DNA of 64,000 nucleotides. Origin: Terana coerulea. Taxonomy: Eukaryota > Basidiomycota > Agaricomycetes > Polyporales > Phanerochaetaceae. The notes below the pieces were generated by a model. The model was not told where the DNA came from. It did not search any database and saw only the letters and a program-made list of their open reading frames with translations. Positions 44,655-55,691 of this stretch are shown here, piece by piece (positions within the stretch are counted from its first letter, which is position 1; every line of letters starts with the position of its first letter). The position numbers and the translations under genes were made by a program. The DNA is taken from NCBI GenBank assembly GCA_024811115.1, contig JAKOGH010001043.1, positions 434,001-498,000 of the forward strand, read 5' to 3'.

Positions 44655-45621
44655 ACGGTGAGCCGCTGTTCTGATACTTGATAGACGGTTTGTAGACAAA
44701 CAGGTTGTGTAAAATGGAGATCGGGAAAGCAAGGAGAATGGTGGGTGACGTGTCGAAAGAAGATGAAAGGGCAAAGGCTTCAAAGAGGCAACGGTAGATT
44801 GTGCATGCTGCGATCGATGAACCTCTTATGAACATAAACTTTAAACATGTAAGTAAGCGTATGGTACAGAATATAAAGCAGTACGAGCGTACTTTATCCG
44901 GTATGAACATATCGGGGACGAACACGACCAGCTAGAAGGCTCGGGTGTGCTGCCAGTGACTGCTGGGTTGCCAGCGAGGATTTAAATGGCGGCGTAGATC
45001 GCAGAACTGAGAAAATCTACATGCAGTGCATTAACTAACGAGAGTCGCCCGTCTGCTGCGCGAGCATGTCTGGAATGTTAGGAGTAGTGTCATGTCACGG
45101 TGGTGGTCGCTGGTAGCAGAAACTCGAACAGGAAAGTGAGTCAGCGGCTATCCAACGGCTTTGTGGCGAAACGCATCAATTGATAGCCCATCACGACCGT
45201 CCGTCGCTGATCTCCGCAACTCCGTTCCGAGAGCGCATGGGACGTCCTTCGTACAGTTTGTTCCATGAGGCAACAGCTACCAGTTACATTACAGCGCTGC
45301 AGTCAACGTACGCGCGATTAAAGCGCAGATTTTTTCCATGCAGCTGATATTTCAGCTGTGCTATGTAATATCCACTGCTACCTTGCTTTCCATGCCGACT
45401 GAATAAGTATGTTAGAAGTGTGGTACTTTATGCGGCTATGTAGCGGGAAGAAAGGCGACGCTCGCCGGGAATAGGATAGGCTCGCGGAAGGTTGTACGTC
45501 AGCATGGCAAAATATAAAAGAAAGCAAGGCAAATATCAATGAAGGGTAAGTCGGAATGGACTACGCATCCATTTGCCAAAGCATGATTTCTTCAGCCCTT
45601 CACATATACCCAATTATCCAG
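44655..45621. other. Argonaute promoter and F-box gene 3' region
   Basis: About 970 bp between the Argonaute start and the F-box gene stop, both on the minus strand. It contains the Argonaute promoter. No gene is seen. Confidence 0.45.
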
Positions 45622-46839
45622 CTAGGTACCTCTGATACATGGTCTCGGCGCAAAGTGCTTGCCCTTGCCAAGAGCGACACTGCGGAGATCGGCCCGCAGC
45701 TTGGACACGACCGCCTCGAGCGGCATCCGGTCGCTGCAGATGATGTACAGATTCTCGAGGCGCGCGAGCAGCTCGTCGTCCAAGCACTCGCGCAGCGGGG
45801 AGAAGTCGGGGATGCCGCCGGTGGTGCCAGCCGAGAGCACGCCGAGCCGCAGCGTGCGCACGTGCGGGGACGAGATCTCCCGGAGGAGCGCGAGCATGAC
45901 CGGCGAGAGCGGATGGCGGTGGCACAGCGTCAGCGCGCGCGCGGCTTTGCAGTCCGCGACAGAGATGTTGGACAGAATCGCTGACGGCGCAGTGCGGGTC
46001 AGTGATGTCGACGAAGCACATATAGCAGCGGGACGTCCGGGCTCACTTTGGGCCTCGGCCTCGGCCGGCAGCGAGATGTCCAGCCGCAGATCGACCTCCT
46101 CCAGCTGCGGCGCGACGTCCTTCAAGAACTGGCCCGCGACGTCGATGTTCGCGGCGTGCGCGACGAGCTTGAGCGAGCGCAGCGTGTCCCAGGTGGGGCT
46201 GTCTTTCACCCACGCGACGATGTCCTGCATGTGGTGCGTGAGCAGATGCCCGAGGTCGATGTCGAGCTTCGTGAGGCCGGGGCGGCGCGCCTGCGTGAGC
46301 TTCTGGCGTCGCGTGAAGACGAGTGCGCGAAGGTAGCCGAGTCGGAGGTCGTCCAGGTTCGGCAGGGCGGTGGCGAGCGCGAATATGCACTCGAGCGTCA
46401 GGGCGCAATTGCTGAACGTGAGCTGCGATATCGTGTCGAAGGCGGCGAAGGCGTCGATAAAGCGGGGGTCGATGACCACGATGTAGTCGTAGATGTCAGT
46501 GAAGTGGATAGTTTGCAGCATTCGCAGCTTTCTGGGCAGCACCTGTGGGACACGTGCAAGCCAATGGGAAAGCTTGAGTTCCTCTGGAGGGTAGAGGGGT
46601 CGAAGATTGATTGAACGGATGAATGGAATAATAGTGTTGTCGCTATCGATGAGAGCCTCTAGGCTCGCCAAACGGTCCTCGGAGGAGAGAGTGATGTCGC
46701 GGAAGATGTATGGTCGGCTTGCGGCTCTCCAAAAGTTGTTGACGAGGGCGCAGGATTTGCGAGTAGCGACATCATGACCACTGCAGGCAAACATGACGAC
46801 GATGCCTACTAACTCTAGCGGTAGGAGGCTGGCGGACAT
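45622..46839 (-). CDS. F-box / LRR-like protein
   Basis: Exons 46839-46047 and 45980-45622, 383 residues. The 66-nt intron keeps the frame open. The N-terminus is an F-box-like segment (PLELVGIVVMFACSG, then CALVNNFWRAASRPYIFRDI). The remainder has irregular leucine-rich repeats (TLRSLKLVAHAANIDV, LEEVDLRLDISL, VRTLRLGVLS). Agaricomycetes carry hundreds of such genes. They are presumed substrate adaptors of SCF ubiquitin ligases. Substrate unknown. Confidence 0.8.
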   Translation of the reverse strand: MSASLLPLELVGIVVMFACSGHDVATRKSCALVNNFWRAASRPYIFRDITLSSEDRLASLEALIDSDNTIIPFIRSINLRPLYPPEELKLSHWLARVPQVLPRKLRMLQTIHFTDIYDYIVVIDPRFIDAFAAFDTISQLTFSNCALTLECIFALATALPNLDDLRLGYLRALVFTRRQKLTQARRPGLTKLDIDLGHLLTHHMQDIVAWVKDSPTWDTLRSLKLVAHAANIDVAGQFLKDVAPQLEEVDLRLDISLPAEAEAQSEPGRPAAICASSTSLTRTAPSAILSNISVADCKAARALTLCHRHPLSPVMLALLREISSPHVRTLRLGVLSAGTTGGIPDFSPLRECLDDELLARLENLYIICSDRMPLEAVVSKLRADLRSVALGKGKHFAPRPCIRGT

Positions 46840-48554
46840 GGTACAAAAGCACCTGATGGTATGGGATGGTGGAGATGGGATGGTCGTGGAGACTAAATCT
46901 GGTGGGCTGAAGAAGCTAGTCAGAAGTCGCCCTTATGTATGTTTTACTGTAGCAAAGGTGTTAGATTAGGGACGAAGTAAAGACGGTCGCGGGAGTCGCT
47001 GGGATAGCATGGCCCGGCAGGCGCGAGGTTGTCCAGAATGCTCTTCAAATAAAGCCCTGCGCCTGCTCCCGAGTCCTCGGAATGCAGGGGGGGATGGGCT
47101 ATGCATAAAGCGCGACGAGAAAAAATAGCAAAACCATAACATGGCGGAGAGACTGAAGCCGACCAAACAGGGCAAGGTATGGATAGCCCGGAAATGATGA
47201 TGACACCGAGAGCCCCGCCACAAAGCTAGGCGGTTAAGAGTAGCTAGGGATGACAAGACCGGCAAGTTATGCTGGAGGCGTGTAAGGGAAATGAGTATAA
47301 TGAGCAGCGGGAAGTCCCGAGCCTGCGTAGACAAACCATCTGCCCCTACACACTAACGTTGTTTGCGCACAGCTTCCGCATGCCCAACACTCGGTTCAAA
47401 GCCCTTTCCCTTGCAGGTCCCATAATAATCCGGATGCGCGCCACACGCCGCCGCCCCAGCGAATAGCCGCCCTCGCACCCGACAGCCGGTCGGGTTGTGC
47501 CGACTCGCTGTAAACACTAATGCCGACGCCAGCGCCCAAGGCGTACCATAGAGCACCTCTGCATGACGGCGGCCCAAACAAACCTGGGCACGGGCCAGTG
47601 TTGTGCACGACCAGGACATTACGCATGTGTTTGCTGAGACGGGGCGTACCTTTGGGCCGCCTCAGGGATATGAAGAGCTGCCTTCCTCTGCGGCTTTGTG
47701 CAGTTACATGCAAAGGAGGCCCCACGATGGTCCGGTGTTAGGGTTCCGTGTACGTAGGCACAGACGACTCCCTGGGTATGTCAAAAGTGATTAGCCCAAC
47801 GGCTCGGATGGGACCATCATGTTACGCGCAACTCCACATATTACGGATATTTCCATCGCAGAGACCTGACTGCAGACGTTCATTGGGGTGTAGTCGGTGA
47901 TGAATCTCATATGACACTCACCAGTGAGAGCAGCCGCCGTTATACCCATAGGTTGCGGCGTCTGCCATTCCCAAGGTGAAGTAGTATCACAAGTGGAGGG
48001 CCTCTGACGCGGATCCTGACGCAAGGTCTGACGGGTGGTCGGAAGACTTTGTTGGAGCACCTTCGCATTCGACACGATCATTCATGGCAACGTTACGCGG
48101 TCATGGTACGGCGTCGAACCATCCGCTGTTCGACCTTTCTCCTACTACAACAATGTTGTGTAACGATGGTACTAGAACGCCGGACTTCATCAGAGCGCAC
48201 CTCTACGACTGTGGGTATGTCCAATGTTCCGCGGCCATTCGACGATTGCTGGAGCATATTTGCCTGCAGTACTTGCTGACTTTTTTGCGCGTACTAAAGG
48301 TAGTCAAGAGAATCATGCTCGCAGCTCCGCGGAAGTTCCAAGCCTTCCGCCTTAACCCACGTGTCCGGGCGCTAAAACATAGCATCACATCTGACTTGCG
48401 GGTCCCCACCAGTGGCACGCTCACCAACTTGCATCCCGACACCAAACACCTGGCTCACGCACCGCGACGAACGGTCCACGCCCTCCGGTTCCAGGTTTAC
48501 TCAGACCTGCCACGAGGGTCCGAAGCTCGCCCAGCTCGCCCCCTCCCTCCAATA

Positions 48555-48583
48555 TCACGTGATGTCACGTGATGCTCACGTGG
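48555..48583. promoter_or_regulatory. Triple E-box cluster (CACGTG x3)
   Basis: TCACGTGA at 48555-48562 and 48565-48572, and TCACGTGG at 48576-48583. Centres are 10 and 11 bp apart, about one helical turn, so bHLH or bZIP dimers would sit on the same DNA face. The cluster lies 22 bp before the ATG of the candidate exon at 48605. Confidence 0.6.
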
Positions 48584-48604
48584 AGAGCGCCTGAGCTGTT
48601 CCTC

Positions 48605-48756
48605 ATGCCCACCGACGCGTCTTCCTCCACCCTCTCACTTCCGTCCCACGTCGTCCGTAACCTTGCCACTGCGTTGTTCGCACTGCAAGTAGTGCTGGTG
48701 GCGGATTCTGGTAAACTGTGCAGAGGGGTGTTGACCAGTACTCCGCAGCAACCCAG
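48605..48756 (+). CDS. Possible orphan first exon (uncertain)
   Basis: The open frame MPTDASSSTLSLPSHVVRNL continues with a hydrophobic helix (ATALFALQVVLVA) and ends at a consensus donor AG/GTGAGT. No downstream exon could be found, because the following 500 bp are a peculiar GC-rich repeat-like sequence. It may be the 5' end of a gene whose remainder was lost or displaced. Confidence 0.3.
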
Positions 48757-48859
48757 GTGAGTGGCACAACCTTACGTTCCGAATCCCCTTCAAACAAAGC
48801 CACAGAAGCCCGATGCTCCTATGCGCCACCCAAAAGATCATATCGCCCATGACCACCAC

Positions 48860-49280
48860 CCAGGCGAGCACAACGGCAGCATGAATAACATTGGCGTGCA
48901 CCCACGCCGATGTACACAACATGAGCGAATAAGGGCAACGCGGCCGTACATGCATGACGGCGACGGTGCAACCATGTCGTGATGCATGGCACGGCTCATT
49001 GCGCATGGAGTGGCGCAAGCAAGCCAACAGGGCGCGAGCACGACGCCAGCATGCACGGCCTGAACACGCGCAGCACAACGAACATTACGCGGGCGAGAAC
49101 CACGCAGGCAAGTGCGTCGCGTGTGACCACTCATACAAGCAGCCATGGCAAGAGCAAGCGTGCACGGCGCAGAGGAACACGAACACACATGCCCGCGACG
49201 ACACTGTGCACCTCTCGGATGAAGACGCGTGACACCGACAACTTGCGAGTACGACGGCGGCATGACCGTCATGGACATAT
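48860..49280. repeat. Degenerate ACG/CATG-rich repeat-like tract
   Basis: The word GCGAGCACAACGGCAGCATG at 48864-48883 recurs at 49034-49053 with two changes. A weaker version (GCGAGAACCACGCAGGCA) follows near 49092. The whole tract is dense in CACG, GCATG and CATGCA words. There is no convincing coding frame. Confidence 0.35.
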
Positions 49281-49663
49281 GGGGAGGACAGTGGTGTGCT
49301 CTGCTTAGACAAATACACTGGCGTGCACTACACAGAAGTTGTGATAGAGACGAGTACTTATGTGATTTAATGGCTGATAAATGTACTACATAGTTACTTA
49401 GTTCAATGGATGGATGATCGCATTGCTGACTCGTGAGTCCCATCTGAATGTTGAACAAGAGAATACGCTGAGACTCGAGTGGCCACCATCAATTGGTCAC
49501 ATGCAAATTGGAGGGAGGGGGCGAGCTAGGGTCGCTAGGGTCCGACGTCCAACCGCCGGCCAACGCTGGTGTCCATCACATGCTCTTCCTCGGGCGGATA
49601 GAAGGCGTGCTATCAGGCAGCGTTCATGCGGTCAGACGATAGTGGTTGCCGGCGGGGAGGGGG

Positions 49664-49670
49664 TATATAG
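49664..49670 (+). promoter_or_regulatory. TATA box of PNGase-A-like gene 1
   Basis: TATATAG preceded by a G-run, 57 bp upstream of the ATG at 49727. Confidence 0.5.
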
Positions 49671-49726
49671 CGAGGACGCTGGGGTCGAGATGGACGAGGT
49701 TGGATCGCCGTGCTCGCCCAGCCAGG

Positions 49727-52700
49727 ATGTCGGCAAACCTTTGCAAAATCGCGCTGCCGGTGTTGTTGGGTGCTCTCCGAGTGCTTGCGACGCCGCTGGT
49801 CGATTTTCAGGTCGCCCAACCTCTCACATTCCCTCAAGGTGTCAAGCAATGCACTGCCCTGATTCTGGAGTGCGTTCGTCGCTTTGCTCATCCGTGAATC
49901 TGACTACATGCTAAACCATGTCGCAGACGTACCTTCGCCTTCTCCTATGGAAGGTATGCCTACCTGCAAACTATGCACTACACAATGTGTTGAAGATTAT
50001 GTCGCGATAGCCCTGAAGTGCTGCAATTCGTGTGAGTCAGATATAATTATAGCTTCCCCACTCAGAGGAATACTGATCAACGTGTGCAGCCCACCCACCG
50101 ACTGCGGCCCGGTTGGCTCTTGGTCTGGTATCAGCCTGAACTTTACCGTCACTTCTAACGGGTACAGTTGCGGACAAGCAAACACGTCCAACCTTATTGA
50201 GCGTCAACTTGAATTATTTAGGCCAAACTGAGTGCAGAATCAGACTCGGAAAGACGAAAGGAGTCGATTGGCACCCTACCGAAGGTTTTCCCACGAGAAA
50301 ATGGGCACCGGCCAAATTTTCGACCCATTTCTGTGCTTCCTAAGGTGCTGGGAGGCCGGGAGGGGTACCCCATTAGGTCAGAATTGAGTTGATACATACC
50401 CTCAGGTTGCGCATCAACGCGACAGAAGGCAGCATCACGACGGTTTCGGGCATTTCTGATGCTTTCTGACGATGCAAAGTGGGCGCCTCGGGCAAAATTA
50501 CCCTATCCGGTAGCCCTAACGGCTCGATAGAATTTTTTGTCCTTGACGGCATCATACCCAGATTCACGAGAGGATTATTTTCCGCATTTTTCCGTGATTT
50601 GGTTAATGATTTCTGGGTACCGGCGAAATTTTCGGGTACTTTTTCTCAGAAGTCCGAATTAAGAGATTCCGCTCGTACCATTCTGCTCCCATAGCCTCAA
50701 AGAGCTCGTTTCTGAGGTCAAACTAAATTTCTGTGAAATGTCGGCGTCTGGGAAATTCGCTCTCTCAGCGGCGTCAAATTGGTTGTGTTTGCCTGTCCGC
50801 AACTGTAAGTGTAATCGCTGAGTACCTGGATGATGGATGCTTATCATACGCTTTTGCTAGTACACAGTACGACCGACTAGGCATCTTCACCCTCGATAAC
50901 GTAGAAAGTGCGTCTCACGCTGTCTTTGCTGAGGCAACCCTGTAAATGCGCATATACCTCGTCAGTCTGGCGCACTTCCACTCCAGAGCCGACTCGAGGA
51001 GATGGGATAATCTGGACGTATCTCAAGGATGTTTCACGGTACACACCTCTTTTTGCGAAGCCGGGTACCTTCGTTCTGCAACTAGACAACATCGTCCAAA
51101 CTGGACTGGATGGAGAATATGCAAGTTGAGCTTGGTCTCATCTCCCTTTCCAGCTCAAAACTCAACCGGTCCTGTGCTACAGCGACACTCCATGCTACGT
51201 TCTATGCCTCGTCGCCGCAGCACCCGACTGCGGAGCACGCTGACTTGATCATTCCGATCTCGACCCTGGCGAACAATTCCGGGGATGTCGCTTCTGTGCC
51301 CCCAGCGTTTTCGGTACGTGCGCGCGTTCTCGACACTCGGCACGTCCATTTGACAAACAGGCTGTTTAGCTGAACGTCACACTGCCACGCAATGCTGTAT
51401 CAGTATATGCAGAAATCATACCGTCAGGAAACGGCCAAGAGGAATTTTGGGTATGCGTGATGTTTGCCTGTCGCAGTGCCACCCTGAGAGTAATGGTTCT
51501 GAAATCTGCAGAGCATGAACGTCCCAAACAAGTATCTCGGAGACTTGCCAAGTGGCGCGACATATGGCGAAGGCCCATTCAGAGAAGTGCGCTTGTTCGT
51601 GGACGGGCTTCTCGCGGGTGTCGTGTTCCCGTAAGCCAGTTTGTCCCCTTTCGTCATTGTGCAACACGCGCTTGGTGAACGCTTACTCTAGATATCTGGT
51701 CGTCTTCACCGGAGGCATAGCCCCGACGCTGTGGCGACCCATCGCAGCCTACGCCGCGCTCGACCTTCCTGTTTATTACGTCGACGTCACACCGTTCGTC
51801 CCGCTTCTTGCAGACGGGAACCCGCACAACTTCACCTTGGACGTCGTCTCCGCCGAGGACGACCACACCATCAACCAGAACTGGTATGTCACCGCAAATC
51901 TGCAGGTCACGCTGGATGCGAGTGCGAAACCTACCACTGGCAAGATGACGGTGCACTCTGCGCCGTTGTATGCGGCTACGACGACAACGGGGTCCGGGAG
52001 TGCGGCTGGTGATGTGGACTTCACCGTCAAGGCAGCGAGGAACATCCATATTGAATCTGATATCGTCTCCGGGAGTGGTAAAAGGAATCACGTTGTCTGG
52101 TCACAGACCCTCAGCTACCAGAATACCCAGACGTATCGTCAGAATGCCAGTGTTCAGGTTCGTGATCGCAAGCGCTCGTCGGTCGAATACTAATGTACGG
52201 CCTTCCAGACGCTATACCAAGTTGCTCAGGGAACAACGTCTTCGACCCATAATGGCGTACAAGCAGTGCTGGACGACTTCTCGTTCCCTTTCACCATGGA
52301 CTTCACGTACACCAACCCGAACTGGACAACCTGTAAGCGCATCGATGACCTACGACGTTCTGTTACTCATCGTCTACCGCAGGGGTGACCTCCGTCGACC
52401 ACTCGTATAATCGCGCGCTGCTGCCTTCGCCATTCGTCACGAAGACGACTATTCAAGAACATCAGAAAGCCAGTGAGCACTTCCACTTCTGCTATTCGTC
52501 ATATTACCTCATTATGCACGCCCAGGTGCCTTCTTCGAGCTCGCATCAACGGGAAACTTTGGCTATGGCAATAACACCAACACGTTCGCATACGCCGATG
52601 CGAAAGGCAACACTTATACTCGAGAGGTCACCGCCGTCAACACGACCATCACCTCCGACCACCAGGGCGGCACCCTGGCTCGGAGCAGCACACAAGTCTC

Positions 52701-52776
52701 AGCGGTGGTTCAGCGCCCCATGGAGATGGGCTTCGCGCAGCCTAGGCTGCCAGGGCGTAGCGTGATCGTGACATGA
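49727..52776 (+). CDS. PNGase-A-like secreted amidase, tandem copy 1, with transposon in intron 3
   Basis: Family of peptide-N4-(N-acetyl-beta-glucosaminyl)asparagine amidase A, which in plants releases N-glycans from glycopeptides; the fungal role is inferred. Twelve exons: 49727-49869, 49927-49953, 50090-50161, 50861-50907, 50966-51124, 51183-51313, 51370-51450, 51512-51630, 51692-52157, 52209-52332, 52383-52472, 52526-52776, 569 residues, fully in phase. A signal peptide (KIALPVLLGALRVLATPLV) precedes the family start VDFQVAQP. Blocks: PPTDCGPVGSWSGISLNFTV, WRTSTPEPTRGDGIIWTYLK, FTGGIAPTLWRPI. Against copy 2 it lacks one intron (after TLW) and carries a 641-bp element in intron 3. Confidence 0.88.
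50165..50805. mobile_element. Non-autonomous DNA transposon (641 bp, TA duplication) inside an intron
   Basis: Terminal inverted repeats begin CAGTTGCGGACAAGCAAACA at 50165. The other end, read backwards, begins CAGTTGCGGACAGGCAAACA and ends at 50805, with about 24 of 27 positions identical. TA flanks both sides (50163-50164, 50806-50807). The interior has no open frame of transposase size. TA duplication and such ends suit a Tc1/mariner- or pogo-like non-autonomous element. The insertion hit the TA of the splice donor itself: downstream of the element the original GTAAGT context is still visible. Confidence 0.85.
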
Positions 52777-53050
52777 TCGCTCAATCCATGGTACCGGCGG
52801 CTCGATGTGCTGACCTTCTTTGGCTGGGAATATACGCCCTCTGTGCCTTGAGCAGCACGTCTTTGCACACGAGAATTGGAGCGGCCACGCTCGGGGTTGC
52901 GTGAAATCTGCGCCATGTATGGCCCTATCAGCCCGCCATGTGCTCCCGCGCGAGCCCCTTCTGATGCAGCGTACATCGACCGCCGCCAATCTCCCGCGGT
53001 GCACACGCTGGACGGGCTTTCCCAGCCCTGCGCTGCTTCCTGCCGCGGCC

Positions 53051-53058
53051 TATATAAA
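53051..53058 (+). promoter_or_regulatory. TATA box of PNGase-A-like gene 2
   Basis: TATATAAA in a GC-rich context, 76 bp upstream of the ATG at 53127. Confidence 0.6.
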
Positions 53059-53126
53059 GGCGCGGGGCGCGCGCTGCTCCCTCTCGCTGGAGCTGTGCCT
53101 CTGATCGACGCGCCGCGACTAGTCCG

Positions 53127-55554
53127 ATGCTTTCTGTGCTCTTTGTGCTCCCCGCCCTCGCCGCGGCGTGGTGTGCGCATGCGGCGGTCCTCGTGGACTT
53201 CCAGGTCGCGCAGCCGCCGCCGTTGCCGCAGGACGCGAAGCAGTGCACGGTGCAGATATTAGAGTGAGCGACCCGTCTGCGCCACCCTGTAGACGTGCAA
53301 GCTCATGGCCCCGCAGGCGCGACTTTGCGTTCTCGTTTGGCGAGTACGTGCACGCATGCGGCGCGTCATTCCTGTTCTCACATGGTCGTGTCTCAGCCCC
53401 GAGATTGTAGAGTTCACGTGAGTGGGCTGTGTGAATGGCCCGGATGCGCGACTGACGGGTTCGCTGGCAGTCCTCCGACCGACTGTGGTCCCGTCGGCTC
53501 TTGGGCAGGCATCAGCCTGAACCTGACAGTGACGTCCAACGGGTACGAGATCAATCGCGGGATATCTTGGTGTGTGGTGCTGAACGTCTACAAAGGACGC
53601 AGTTCGACAGGCTGGGCATCTTCACTTTCCAGAACGTGGAAAGTGAGTCGGCATCAGGGAACACCCTGCATTGGTTCTCACGCATTGGTGCAATTTAGTC
53701 TGGCGCACGTCTACTCCAGAGCCGACCACGGGCGGAATTATCTGGACGTACCTCAAGGACGTGACCCGCTTCACGCCTCTGTTCGCCAAGCCGGGCACGT
53801 TCATCTTCCAGCTCGACAACTTGATCGAGACCGGGCTGAATGGAGAATATGCCAGTTGAGTGCAGATTTCGCCGAAGCGACGTGAATATATACTAAGAGC
53901 AAACATCCAGCCGTTCTACATGCGACGTTCTTTGCATCTTCTGCAAAGCACCCGCCTGCACCCCGTGCGGATTTAATCATTCCCGTGACCACTTTGGCCA
54001 ACAACACCGGTGATGATGCCTCTGTTCCTCCGTCATTCTCGGTATGTAATTGGTCACCCGACATTGACTGGACATTCATTCACCACTAAACATAGCTCAA
54101 TGTGACCGTGCCTCGCAATGCTGTGGAGGTTTACGCTGAGCTGCTTGCGTCCGGTAACGGCAACGAAGAGTTCTGGGTACGTGTCTGATTGGTCTATGTT
54201 GCTGCAAAGCCAACCTAAATGAACATCTCCAGTACTTCAACACAGCAAACCAGTTCCTGGGGGATCTACCCAGTGGGACATCTTTCGGAAATGGTCCCTT
54301 TAGAGAGCTCCGCTTGCTGATTGACGGTCGCGTTGCGGGCACCGCCTTCCCGTATGCCAGGTTACCTTGCATGCATGTTATGCAGCTGACGAGGGCTCCA
54401 TAGGTATGCCGTCATCTTCACCGGAGGAATTGTGCCGACGGCTTGGAGGTGCGTCAATGATCATATACTGTTCTCTTTCTAGCCGAGGCGAACTATTATC
54501 CGCGTCTGCAGGCCTATCACTTCATACGGAGCCCTCGACTTACCCAACTACTTCCTGGACCTGACACCGTTCGTTCCCCTCCTCACCGATGGCCAGTCCC
54601 ATAACTTCACGCTCGACGTCGTTTCCGCGGAATCCGACCACGTCATCAACCAGAACTGGTTCGTCTCGGGGCTCCTCCAGGTCGTCACGGACCCGTCTGG
54701 CAAGCCCACCACAGGCAAGATGAACGTGTACGACGCGCAGCCGTTCGCTGTGACCACCACTACCGGCAGCGTAGGGGCGAACGGCGACGTGAACGTCACG
54801 GTCAAGGCCAGTCGGCAGGTCCACATCGAGTCGACGATTGTCAGCGGTAGCGGGAAGACGACGCACGTGGTGTTCAACCAGGACCTGAGCTACTCCAATA
54901 CGCAGAGCTTCTTGGACAACACGTTCATCCAGGCAAGTTGCCGAGTGAATTCGTTTGGTAGAACACTCTGACCACCAGATCATACTAGAACGTGGCCCAA
55001 ACCGCAACGGGCTCCGTCTTGTCCACCCATAACGGCATACCTGCCACTGTCGACCAGTACTCGTTCCCTCTGACGATCGATATCACCTTCCAGCCTCCCA
55101 ACGGAAACAGCTGTACGTATATTTTCAAGATTCTTACGAGACATCGCCGTGCTCATGTGAATACAGTCGTTGCTACTTTCGACCATTCCTACGATCGCAC
55201 GATCCTTCCAAGTCCGTTCATTCTGGGATCAACCATCCTAGAGCGTCAACTCGCAAGTAAGTCCTGAAACTGCCACAAAACGCCAAGTTATTAATTATGC
55301 GCCTCGCAGATGGATTCTTTGAGGAAACAGCCCAGGGTAACTTCGGCAATGGCACCAGCAACAACACGTTCTCCTACGTCGACCTCCAAGGCCACACGTT
55401 CAACAGGAAAGTGGACTCGATCAACACCACCATCGTGCTCGACCAGCAGAGCGGGAATCTTGCTCCTGCGCAGGGCCGCCAGACAGGCACACTCCCGACG
55501 AAGCTGAGCTTCACCAAGCCGAGGTTGCCAGGTGGAAGGAGTGGCGGGAAGTAG
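53127..55554 (+). CDS. PNGase-A-like secreted amidase, tandem copy 2
   Basis: Paralogue of the gene just upstream, 564 residues. Thirteen exons: 53127-53263, 53317-53343, 53471-53542, 53596-53642, 53699-53854, 53911-54041, 54096-54176, 54233-54351, 54404-54448, 54512-54932, 54989-55112, 55167-55256, 55310-55554, all in phase. The signal peptide is MLSVLFVLPALAAAWCAHAA. Conserved blocks are PPTDCGPVGSWAGISLNLTV, WRTSTPEPTTGGIIWTYLKD and GGIVPTAWRPITSYGALDLP. Many N-glycosylation sequons occur. The intron at 54933-54988 has a GC donor (CAG/GCAAGT), where copy 1 has a GT donor. Two introns (53344-53470 and its copy-1 counterpart) are long in both genes. Confidence 0.9.
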
Positions 55555-55691
55555 CATGTTGTAGTCAGAACTAATTGTCGTGATTTGATGAAATGATAAG
55601 CGCTTTAGCGCCACAAAATGTTATGATACCATATCTGGACTATCATTTTTTGGTTGTCCTTGTACCACTTGCACTCGGTACGCAATTCACG

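Larger units (their letters stand above)
46840..49726. other. Gene-poor 2.9-kb stretch
   Basis: No gene is firmly supported. A 162-codon plus-strand frame (48084-48572) has no recognisable pattern. A possible orphan first exon (48605-48756), a triple E-box (48555-48583) and a degenerate ACG/CATG-rich repeat (48860-49280) are listed separately. A TATA box for the next gene lies at 49664-49670. Confidence 0.4.

Noticed and set aside
48084..48572. 162-codon plus-strand frame
   Set aside because: No recognisable pattern, no promoter signal at its start, codon use unlike neighbouring genes, and it ends inside the E-box cluster.
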